Source: Streptomyces sp. NBC_00083
GTDB taxonomy: Bacteria; Actinomycetota; Actinomycetes; Streptomycetales; Streptomycetaceae
Assembly (NCBI RefSeq): GCF_026343295.1
Contig: NZ_JAPELY010000001.1
Coordinates: 1,612,001-1,676,000 of the forward strand
Direction of reading: 5' to 3'
DNA length: 64,000 nucleotides
Positions 46,545 to 56,184 of the stretch are shown here, piece by piece. Both the position numbers and the translations under genes were made by a program. Every line of letters begins with the position of its first letter. The stretch's first letter is position 1. The notes under the pieces were generated by a model, which had not been told where the DNA came from, made no database searches, and saw only the letters and a program-made list of their open reading frames with translations.

Positions 46545-47261
46545 TCAGTCTTCGCCGAGGTAGGCCTTGCGGACGGATTCGTCGTGGAGGAGGTCCTGTC
46601 CGGTTCCGGAGAGGACTATTTTGCCGATTTCCATGACGTGGCCCTGGTCGGCGAGGGAGAGCGCGGCTTGGGCGTTCTGTTCGACGAGCAGGATGGTGGT
46701 GCCTTGGGCTTTGAGTTCGGTGATGGTGGCCATGATTTTCTGCATCATGATGGGGGAGAGGCCCATGGAGGGTTCGTCCAGCATGAGGAGTTTGGGCTGG
46801 GACATGAGGGCGCGGCCCATGGCGAGCATTTGTTGTTCGCCGCCGGAGAGGGTGCCTGCGGCTTGCTTTCGGCGTTCTCCGAGGATGGGGAAGAGGTCGT
46901 AGGCGCGCTGGATGTCTTTTTCGATGCCGGCTTTGTCGTCGCGGAGGTAGGCGCCGAGGCGGAGGTTGTCCTCGATGGTCATGCGGGGGAATATGTGGCG
47001 GCCTTCGGGGGAGTGGGCCATGCCGAGGGCGACGATTTTGTGTGCGGGGACGTTTTTGAGGGGTTTGCCGTCGAAGGTGATGCGTCCGGCGAGGGGTTCG
47101 AGGAGGCCGGAGAGGGTGCGCAGGGTGGTGGTTTTGCCGGCGCCGTTGGTGCCGATGAGGGTGACGACCTGGCCTGCTTCGACGCTGAAGGAGATGCCTT
47201 TGACGGCTTCGATTTTGCCGTAGGCGACCCGGAGGTCCTCGACTTCGAGGAGTGCGGTCAC
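46545..47261 (-). CDS. livF: Branched-chain amino-acid ABC transporter ATPase LivF
   Basis: 238 residues. Walker A GTNGAGKTTT, signature LSGGEQQMLAMGRAL, Walker B LLMLDEPSMGLSP, H-loop LVEQNAQ: the LivF subfamily hallmark. The GTG start at 47261 overlaps the livG stop by four bases. With LivG it forms the cytoplasmic motor of the LIV-I-type importer. It is the last gene of the operon livK-H-M-G-F. Confidence 0.95.
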   Translation of the reverse strand: MTALLEVEDLRVAYGKIEAVKGISFSVEAGQVVTLIGTNGAGKTTTLRTLSGLLEPLAGRITFDGKPLKNVPAHKIVALGMAHSPEGRHIFPRMTIEDNLRLGAYLRDDKAGIEKDIQRAYDLFPILGERRKQAAGTLSGGEQQMLAMGRALMSQPKLLMLDEPSMGLSPIMMQKIMATITELKAQGTTILLVEQNAQAALSLADQGHVMEIGKIVLSGTGQDLLHDESVRKAYLGED

Positions 47262-48127
47262 GGGGTGTCTCCTTCGGTGCGGGTGGTGCTCTGCGCCGTT
47301 TCGGCTGCTTCTACTTCGGCGATTTCCTCGTCTCCGGGTGCGCCTTCGAAGGGGGTGCCGAGGTAGGCGGCGATGACGCGTTCGTCGGCTTGGACGATGT
47401 CGGGGGTGCCTTCGATGAGTTTTTGGCCTTGGACGAGGACGGAGACGCGGTCGCAGAGGTTCATGATGAACCGCATGTCGTGTTCGATGACGAGGACGGC
47501 GATGCCTTGGTCGCGGATGGCGAAGATGAGTTCTTCGGCGGCGCGGGTTTCTTGGGGGTTCATGCCGGCGGTGGGCTCGTCGAGGAGGAGGAGTCCGGGT
47601 TCGCTGGCGAGTGCGCGGGCGATTTCGAGCTTGCGTTGTTCGCCGTAGGGGAGGTTGCGGGAGAGGTGGTCGGCTTTTGCGGCGAGTCCGGTGAACTCGA
47701 GGAGTTCCATGGCTCGTTCGCGGGATGCGTCTTCGGCTTTTTTGAATCCGGGGAGGCGCAGGAGTGCGGACCAGAGGCCTTCTTTGGTGCGGGTGTGGCG
47801 GCCGACGAGGACGTTTTCCAGGACGGTCATGTTGGGGAAGAGGCGGATGTTCTGGAAGGTGCGGGCGACGCCGGCTTGGGTGACGAGGTGGGGTTTGGGG
47901 GGAAGGATGGTGCCTTTGTAGGTCACTTTTCCTTCGGTGGGGATGTACAGGCCGGTGAGGCAGTTGAAGAAGGTGGTTTTGCCTGCGCCGTTGGGGCCGA
48001 TGAGGCCGACGATTTCGCCGCTGTTGACGGTGAGGTCGACGTTGCGTACGGCGGTGAGGCCGCCGAAGCGCATGGTGACGCCGCTGGCGTGGAGGACGGT
48101 GTCGGTGGTGGTGGTCATGGTGGTCAC
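47258..48127 (-). CDS. livG: Branched-chain amino-acid ABC transporter ATPase LivG
   Basis: 289 residues from the GTG at 48127, which overlaps the livM stop (GTGA) like the other junctions of this operon; an ATG nine bases later (48118) is the alternative. Walker A GPNGAGKTTFFNCLTGLY, LivG-type NLPYGEQRKLEIARAL signature, Walker B LLLLDEPTAGMNPQE, and H-loop VIEHDMRFIMNLCDR. A 30-residue acidic C-terminal tail (PFEGAPGDEEIAEVEAAETA) extends beyond the usual end of LivG. Confidence 0.93.
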   Translation of the reverse strand: MTTMTTTTDTVLHASGVTMRFGGLTAVRNVDLTVNSGEIVGLIGPNGAGKTTFFNCLTGLYIPTEGKVTYKGTILPPKPHLVTQAGVARTFQNIRLFPNMTVLENVLVGRHTRTKEGLWSALLRLPGFKKAEDASRERAMELLEFTGLAAKADHLSRNLPYGEQRKLEIARALASEPGLLLLDEPTAGMNPQETRAAEELIFAIRDQGIAVLVIEHDMRFIMNLCDRVSVLVQGQKLIEGTPDIVQADERVIAAYLGTPFEGAPGDEEIAEVEAAETAQSTTRTEGDTP

Positions 48128-49938
48128 GCCCCCGCCTTGGTGACGCCGACGGGTGTGTCGGTGAGGCTGGTTTCTGGTGTGTCGAGTTGGCCGGTCTCGT
48201 GGAATTCGAGCTTTTTCCTGCGGTCGGCGACGATGCCTTCGGGGCGTAGGCGCATGAGGACGATGAGGGCGACTCCGAAGAGGAGGAGCTGGTAGTCCTG
48301 CATGAATTGGAGTTTGGCCGGGATGAGGTAGAGCAGGGCGGCGCCGATGAGGGGTCCGCTCATGGTTCCCATGCCGCCGAGGATGACGGCGGCGAGGAGG
48401 AAGGCGGAGTTGGGGGGTACGGAGCCGGCGAATTGGTACTGCTCGGGGGTGACGGTGCTGGTGAGGTGGCCTTGGACGGTGCCGGCGAGTCCGGCGAGGG
48501 TGGCGCCGAGTGCGAAGGCGATGAGTTTGACGCGGAAGCCGTTGATGCCCATGGCGGTGGCGGCGGTTTCGTCTTCGCGGATGGCGACCCAGGCGCGGCC
48601 GATGCGGGAGTCGGCGCTGCGTCGGAAGACGGTGACGACGATCAGGGTGATGACGAGCATCAGGAGGTAGTAGTTGCCGGGTTTGCCGAGGGTGAAGCCG
48701 GCGATGTCGTGGCTGATGCCGAGGTCGTATCCGAAGATCGTGATGTCGGGGATGGCGGGGATGCCGCGGGAGCCGTTGGTGACGTTGGGTCCGCTGTTCC
48801 CGTTGAGGTTGTTCATGGTGATGCGGAAGATTTCGCCGAAGCCGAGGGTGACGATGGCGAGGTAGTCGCCGCGTAGGCGCAGGGTGGGGGCGCCGATGAG
48901 GACGCCGAAGATGAGGGATGCGCCGGCGCCGACGAGGATGGCGGCCCAGAAGGGGAAGTGGACGCCGAGGCTGGAGGTGCTTGCGCCGGAGACGAGGGCT
49001 GCGGCGTAGGCGCCGACGCCGAGGAAGGCGACGTAGCCGAGGTCGAGGAGGCCGGCGAGGCCGACGACGACGTTGAGGCCGAGGGCGACGGTGGCGAAGA
49101 TGAGGATGTTGGCGCCGATGAGGGCGTATTCGTCGCTGGATTGTGTGAAGGGGAAGCAGATCGCGGCGACGAAGGCGGCGCTGAGGGTGATGGTGCGGTG
49201 GTGTGCGGTGAGTGCGGAGAGGCGGGCGATGAGGCCTGCCTGGGTGATGGCGGCGAAGGTGAACACGGCGGTGATGAGGAAGCCGATGAACAGTTCGGTG
49301 TAGGCGGTGTCGATGCCGTAGGCGAAGACGTAGAGGCCGATGGCGAAGGCGGCGACGATGATGAGGATGCCGGCCCAGTCGGGGATTGTCTTGGCGGGGG
49401 TGGGGCTGGGGGCGGCGAGGGTGTGGCGGATGCGTTGCCAGGTGTTGTCGCCGGTGGTGTCGGTGGTGGGGGTGTCGCCGGGGAGGGCGAAGGCGGCGAT
49501 GAGGGCGATGAGGGAGCCGATTCCGGAGACGTAGGCGCCCGGTTCGAGGTTGACGATGCCGCCGAGGTCGCTGGAGATCGCGCCGAGGGTGTAGCCGGTG
49601 GTGCCGAAGGTGGCGAGGGTGAGGAGGCGGAGGGGGGCGTTGGTGCCGCCGGGGGTGAGCCAGCGCAGTCCTGGGACGCCGTAGGTGGAGAGGGCGAAGA
49701 GGATGGTGAGGGCTGCGGTGGTGAGGGTGAGGAGCTGGAGGCCGCCGGGGTAGCCGGTGACGGTGAGGTCGCCGGGGAAGTCGCTGGTCCAGGTCCATGC
49801 GAGGAAGGTGCCGATGAGGGCGATGGCGGCGCCGGCGGTGACGGTGTGCCGGGCGAGGGTGGTGGGGAGCGGGATGAGGGGGGCCGCGGTGTCGGCGGCG
49901 GGGGTGCTGGGGGTGGTGTTGGTGGTCATGGTGATCAC
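48124..49938 (-). CDS. livM: Branched-chain amino-acid ABC permease LivM with long N-terminal extension
   Basis: 604 residues from the GTG at 49938 (ATG at 49929 possible). The LivM permease domain occupies about residues 230-570: NVVVGLAGLLDLGYVAFLGV, TLRLRGDYLAIVTLGFGEIF, and the EAA-like ADSRIGRAWVAIREDETAA. Before it are about 200 extra residues with four or five membrane helices (AGAAIALIGTFLAWTWTS, LLTLTTAALTILFALSTYG), an N-terminal module absent from E. coli LivM but seen in actinobacteria. Role of the extra helices is unknown. Translationally coupled to livH and livG by GTGA overlaps. Confidence 0.93.
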   Translation of the reverse strand: MITMTTNTTPSTPAADTAAPLIPLPTTLARHTVTAGAAIALIGTFLAWTWTSDFPGDLTVTGYPGGLQLLTLTTAALTILFALSTYGVPGLRWLTPGGTNAPLRLLTLATFGTTGYTLGAISSDLGGIVNLEPGAYVSGIGSLIALIAAFALPGDTPTTDTTGDNTWQRIRHTLAAPSPTPAKTIPDWAGILIIVAAFAIGLYVFAYGIDTAYTELFIGFLITAVFTFAAITQAGLIARLSALTAHHRTITLSAAFVAAICFPFTQSSDEYALIGANILIFATVALGLNVVVGLAGLLDLGYVAFLGVGAYAAALVSGASTSSLGVHFPFWAAILVGAGASLIFGVLIGAPTLRLRGDYLAIVTLGFGEIFRITMNNLNGNSGPNVTNGSRGIPAIPDITIFGYDLGISHDIAGFTLGKPGNYYLLMLVITLIVVTVFRRSADSRIGRAWVAIREDETAATAMGINGFRVKLIAFALGATLAGLAGTVQGHLTSTVTPEQYQFAGSVPPNSAFLLAAVILGGMGTMSGPLIGAALLYLIPAKLQFMQDYQLLLFGVALIVLMRLRPEGIVADRRKKLEFHETGQLDTPETSLTDTPVGVTKAGA

Positions 49939-50864
49939 GCCCTGTCCGCGACGCGTTCGCCGAGCAGGCCTTGGGGTCGCACGAGGAGGACGACGATGAG
50001 GAGGACGAAGGCCCATACGTCCTTCCAGGCGCCGCCGCCGAAGAGTTCCATGCTGGGGATGTTGCCGATGTAGCCGACGGCGAGTGCTTCGGCGAGGCCG
50101 AGGACGATGCCGCCGAGCATGGCTCCGTAGATGTTGCCGATGCCGCCGAGTACGGCTGCGGTGAAGGCTTTGAGGCCCATGATGAAGCCCATGCGGAAGC
50201 CGACTTGGCCGTTGTGGAGGCCGTAGCCGACGGCGGCGACGGCGGCGAACGCGGCGCCGATGGCGAAGGCCATGACGATGATGCGGTCGGTGTTGATGCC
50301 CATGAGTTTGGCGGTGTCGGGGTCTTGGGCGGTGGCCTGCATGCCGCGGCCGGTGCGGGTTTTGTTGACGTAGATGCCGAGGGCGATCATGCAGACGGGG
50401 GCGGCGATGAGGATGAAGAGGTCGCCGCGTTGGATGTTGGCGCCGAGGAGGTGGAAGGGGCTGCCGTCGAACTGGGGGAAGGAGCGGTCCTTCTTGGCGT
50501 CGGGGTACCACTTCCATACGGCTTGCTGGAGGGCGAGGGAGAGGCCGATCGCGGTGATGAGCGGGGCGAGGCGGGGTGCGTTGCGCAGGGGGCGGTAGGC
50601 GAAGCGCTCGGCTGCGGTGGCGACGAGTACGGAGACGATGACGCCGCCGATGATCATGAGCGGGATGGCGGCGAGGAGCGAGAAGCCTGAGGGGAGTGCG
50701 AGGAAGACGGTGAGAGCCCCGAAGCCCCCGACCATGAATATCTCGCCGTGGGCGAAGTTGATGAGCTGGACAATGCCGTAGACCATCGTGTAGCCGATCG
50801 CGATGAGTCCGTACATCGCGCCGAGGATGAGTCCATTGGCCAGCTGTTGCGGCAGTTCGTGCAC
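49935..50864 (-). CDS. livH: Branched-chain amino-acid ABC permease LivH
   Basis: 309 residues, GTG start. About eight membrane helices; LivH signatures NGLILGAMYGLIAIGYTMVY, GIVQLINFAHGEIFMVG, MQATAQDPDTAKLMGINTDR (cytoplasmic coupling loop) and LGGIGNIYGAMLGGIVLGLA. Forms the heterodimeric channel with LivM. It begins 100 bases after the livK stop, the only sizeable gap inside the operon, where a processing site or weak terminator could lower expression relative to livK. Confidence 0.95.
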   Translation of the reverse strand: MHELPQQLANGLILGAMYGLIAIGYTMVYGIVQLINFAHGEIFMVGGFGALTVFLALPSGFSLLAAIPLMIIGGVIVSVLVATAAERFAYRPLRNAPRLAPLITAIGLSLALQQAVWKWYPDAKKDRSFPQFDGSPFHLLGANIQRGDLFILIAAPVCMIALGIYVNKTRTGRGMQATAQDPDTAKLMGINTDRIIVMAFAIGAAFAAVAAVGYGLHNGQVGFRMGFIMGLKAFTAAVLGGIGNIYGAMLGGIVLGLAEALAVGYIGNIPSMELFGGGAWKDVWAFVLLIVVLLVRPQGLLGERVADRA

Positions 50865-50964
50865 CGCGGGGCCTCCGTGAATGTGAGCGGATATGGCACC
50901 GCGCGGGAGCGCTGGTGGCGCTCCCGCGCGGTCCTTGGGTTGCGGCGTGGCGGGATTCGCCGGG

Positions 50965-52194
50965 TTACGGCTTGTAGGCCTCGCTGAGCTCGGGCTTCCA
51001 GGCGCCGTCGGTGACCTTGTAGGCGGTCATCATGGTGTTGGTGGTGTCGCCGTATTCGTCGAAGGAGACGGGGCCGGTGACTCCGTCGAACTTGACCTTG
51101 CCGACGGCGTCGAGGACCTTGGCGCGCAGGTCGCCGTCGGGGAGCTTGCCGTTGTTGGCGGTGACGACGTCCTTGACGGCCTGGATGATGGCCCAGGTGG
51201 CGTCGTAGGTGCCGCCCCCGTAGGCCTCGTAGGCGTCCTTGTATCCGGCGGTCTTGTAGTTCGCGATGAAGGTCTTCGCGGAGTCGAGCTGCTCGACGGG
51301 CTTGCCGACGGAGGTGGCGAGGTCGCCTGCGGCCTTCTTGTTGAGCTTGATGAAGTCGGCGCTGTAGATGCCGTCGCCGCCCATGAGCGGGATGTTGGTG
51401 CCGCTGTCCTTGAGCTGCTGGGACAGGGGGCCGGCGGCGGGGTATTCGCCGCCGTAGTAGAGGGCCTTGGCGCCGGTGGTCTTGACCTTGGCGACGATGG
51501 CGTTGAAGTCGCGGTCGTCGGGGTTGATGTGGTCGCTTCCGACGATCTTGCCGCCGAGCTTGGTGAAGGTGTCCTTGAAGGACGCGGCGAGGCCGGCGCC
51601 GTAGGTCTTCTGGTCGTCGATGAGGTAGACCGAGTCGATCTTGGCGTTGTTGAACAGGTACTTGGCGGCGAAGGCGCCCTGGACCTGGTCGGTGGTGGCG
51701 GTGCGGAAGAAGGTCTTGTAGGGGCGCTTCTTCGTGCCGGTCTTCCAGCCGTCGCCCTGGGTCAGCTCGGTGCCCGTGTTGGCGGGGGATATCTGGGTGA
51801 GGCCGGCGTCGTTGAGCGGTTTCTGCATGGACTGCGAGACGCTGGAGTTCAGGGGGCCGACGACGCCGACGACGCTCTTGTCGCCGATGAACTTCGTGGC
51901 GTTCTGCTGGCCGACGGACGGCTGTGCCTGGTCGTCGAGCGGCTGGGTCTTGAACTCGACGCCGGGGACGAGGTTCTGCTTGTTCGCCGTCTGGGCGGCG
52001 AGGTCGGCGGAGTTCTTGATCCCGAGGCCGAGGGCGGACAGGTCACCTGTGAGGGGTGCGTCTACGCCGATGACGACGGTCTGCTTCTTGCCGCTGCTGT
52101 CGTCGCCGCCTTTGTCGCGCGAACCGCAGGCGGTGAGCGTGAGTGCGCCTGTGGTGAGCACTGTGGTGAGGATGAGCAAGGAACGGTGTCGCAC
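50965..52194 (-). CDS. livK: Branched-chain amino-acid-binding lipoprotein LivK
   Basis: 409 residues from the GTG at 52194. Lipobox LTAC with lipidated C23. Type I periplasmic-binding fold: VVIGVDAPLTGDLSALGLGI, VVGVVGPLNSSVSQSM, SPANTGTEL, DDQKTYGAGLA and YYGGEYPAAGPLSQQLKDSG. Binds leucine, isoleucine or valine outside the membrane and delivers them to LivHM. First gene of the operon; transcription must start in the 395-base region upstream. Confidence 0.94.
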   Translation of the reverse strand: MRHRSLLILTTVLTTGALTLTACGSRDKGGDDSSGKKQTVVIGVDAPLTGDLSALGLGIKNSADLAAQTANKQNLVPGVEFKTQPLDDQAQPSVGQQNATKFIGDKSVVGVVGPLNSSVSQSMQKPLNDAGLTQISPANTGTELTQGDGWKTGTKKRPYKTFFRTATTDQVQGAFAAKYLFNNAKIDSVYLIDDQKTYGAGLAASFKDTFTKLGGKIVGSDHINPDDRDFNAIVAKVKTTGAKALYYGGEYPAAGPLSQQLKDSGTNIPLMGGDGIYSADFIKLNKKAAGDLATSVGKPVEQLDSAKTFIANYKTAGYKDAYEAYGGGTYDATWAIIQAVKDVVTANNGKLPDGDLRAKVLDAVGKVKFDGVTGPVSFDEYGDTTNTMMTAYKVTDGAWKPELSEAYKP

Positions 52195-52589
52195 GGTGGG
52201 TCCTTTCCCTGGCGCGGCCTCCTCGTGGCGAGGTGCCGTGTCGGTCGCCGGGCCGTACTGGTTGGTGAGGGCCGTGCAGCAGTCGCACCCGGCGGCGCGG
52301 TGACTGGCCGTGACTCTAAGCGCAGCTGGGGAGGGTGGGGAGCGGCCGGGACAGGATGTGACTTTCTTGTTATGCCAAGGCCAAACCTTCGTGGCACAGG
52401 GCGGACAATTTGCACATTTAAGGGCGCCGGGATTTCTCGCATGATGAGAACGCGCAGTTCCGCTAAGGGGCTTGAGGGGATCATGGTGCTGACACGGCCC
52501 CGGGCGTCCGGAAGCCGGGCGTCGGCCTGGACGGTGTCGCCCGGTGGCCGGAACGTGCTCTCGCCGCCCCGGCTGATCATTACGCAGCG
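52195..52589. other. Non-coding region upstream of livK
   Basis: 395 bases without a credible gene. The part around 52365-52435 is AT-rich for this genome and includes an imperfect dyad, GCCA-AGG (52375 onward) pairing with CCT-tcg-TGGC (to about 52396), which may belong to the livK promoter. No riboswitch or clear terminator was recognised; the 3' end of the divergently placed lipoprotein gene borders it on the right. Confidence 0.4.
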
Positions 52590-53108
52590 TTACGAAGATC
52601 CGGACGGGGTGGGCAGCTTCGTCTGCGCCCAGGGGTCCGTCGTCGGGGTGCCGTTGCGATAGCGCTCGGCGCAACCGCGCTGCGCGTGCTCCTCGATGAG
52701 CCGGTCGCCCGCGGCCCTGCCGTGCGCGGCGCGCTCCTGACGTGCCGCGGCCAGGGTGGTCAGGAGGATCTCGTTCTGCCCGTCGGACAGGCCCTTCTCC
52801 TGATAGTCCAGGCCGGATCCCTGGCCCTCGTCCAGCTCCTGCTCCGCCCAGTAGGTGATCAGGTGGGTGCAGAGTTCCGCAGGTGAAGTGGTGTGCGGGG
52901 AGGGGGAGTTGAGGGAGGGGGCGGGGTGTGCGGCGGTGGTGCCGGGTGGGGCGGGGGAGTCGGTGGAGGAGCAGCCCGCCAGGGCGGCCGCGAGGGCGAG
53001 CGCGCCGACGAGGGCCGCTCGCGCCCGCGCCGGCCGCCGTGCCGGCGGGCGTTCCGGCCGCTGTGTCCGTGCCCGTGCCCCCGCCCGTGGTCCCGCTCGG
53101 GTCCTCAT
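52590..53108 (-). CDS. Putative lipoprotein of unknown function
   Basis: 172 residues. A very Arg-rich N-terminus (about 30 residues), then a hydrophobic stretch ALVGALALAAALAGCSS with a lipobox whose cysteine is C46. A Pro/Ser/Thr linker leads to a helical domain, SPAELCTHLITYWAEQELDE and LTTLAAARQERAAHGRAAGD, with three cysteines besides the lipidated one. The real start may be an internal one nearer the signal peptide, since 30 basic residues before a signal are unusual. Not recognised as a named family; typical of Streptomyces-only conserved lipoproteins. Confidence 0.65.
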   Translation of the reverse strand: MRTRAGPRAGARARTQRPERPPARRPARARAALVGALALAAALAGCSSTDSPAPPGTTAAHPAPSLNSPSPHTTSPAELCTHLITYWAEQELDEGQGSGLDYQEKGLSDGQNEILLTTLAAARQERAAHGRAAGDRLIEEHAQRGCAERYRNGTPTTDPWAQTKLPTPSGSS

Positions 53109-53144
53109 GGCACGACGGTAGGGCGCGCCCCGTGACGTGACAAT

Positions 53145-53171
53145 GGCCGGTGAGTCGTCAACTCACCGGCC
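53145..53171. terminator. Terminator downstream of the thioesterase gene
   Basis: Perfect 11-bp stem GGCCGGTGAGT (53145-53155) / ACTCACCGGCC (53161-53171) with a 5-base loop, 41 bases beyond the thioesterase stop and 36 before the lipoprotein start. Confidence 0.7.
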
Positions 53172-53212
53172 GTGAAGCGGAGTTGTCGGCTCCGGCGTGT
53201 TCCTGCGCGGGT

Positions 53213-53680
53213 TCAGGCCTTGAGGCCCTCGGCGTCGCGCAGCAGGCACGTCAGCCGGGCCGAGCAGACCCGCTTGTCCTGCTCGTCGGTGATGACGATC
53301 TCGTACGTGGCGGTCGAGCGGCCGCGGTGCACGGGGGTGGCGACCCCGGTGACCAGGCCGCTCTTCACGCCGCGGTGGTGGGTGCAGTTCAGGTCCACGC
53401 CGACGGCGACCTTGCTGAGGCCGCCGTGGAGCATCGAGCCGACCGAGCCGAGCGTTTCGGCCAGGACCGCGGAGGCGCCGCCGTGCAGCAGTCCGTAAGG
53501 CTGGGTGTTGCCCTCGACGGGCATGGTGCCCACGACGCGCTCCGCGGAGGCCTCGATGATCTGCACGCCCATGCGGGTGCCCAGATCGCCGGCGGAGAAC
53601 ATCGCATGCAGGTCGACGCCGAGGGCCGCGTACTCGTCGACTACGTCCTGCGGGAACTTCACGCTGCTCTGCTCGCCCAT
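53213..53680 (-). CDS. Hotdog-fold thioesterase, PaaI family
   Basis: 155 residues from the ATG at 53680, chosen because CGGAG lies at a good distance before it; an ATG at 53698 would add six residues. Hotdog signatures: YGLLHGGASAVLAETLGSVG (active-site HGG and the Glu on the central helix) and GVDLNCTHHRGVKSGLVTG. Hydrolyses acyl- or aryl-CoA thioesters in the cytoplasm. No paa genes are nearby; the genomic position next to polA is common in Streptomyces and gives no substrate clue. Confidence 0.88.
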   Translation of the reverse strand: MGEQSSVKFPQDVVDEYAALGVDLHAMFSAGDLGTRMGVQIIEASAERVVGTMPVEGNTQPYGLLHGGASAVLAETLGSVGSMLHGGLSKVAVGVDLNCTHHRGVKSGLVTGVATPVHRGRSTATYEIVITDEQDKRVCSARLTCLLRDAEGLKA

Positions 53681-53763
53681 GGGCACGGCTCCGTTCATCT
53701 GCGGTTACTGCGCTGTCCGCTCCGTCATACCAGATGGCTGAGCAAACGCTTAGGGCGCAGCTC

Positions 53764-56058
<2,295 letters not shown>

Positions 56059-56184
56059 GGCGCTGCTCCCCTTCGAGCGGACACGAGATGCGTACACCTT
56101 CGATCCTGTCACGCACCTCCGACAGCCGCGGGCCCGGACCGGGACTGGCCAGGATTGTCAGTGGGGCGTGGCAGGATCGGGGGC

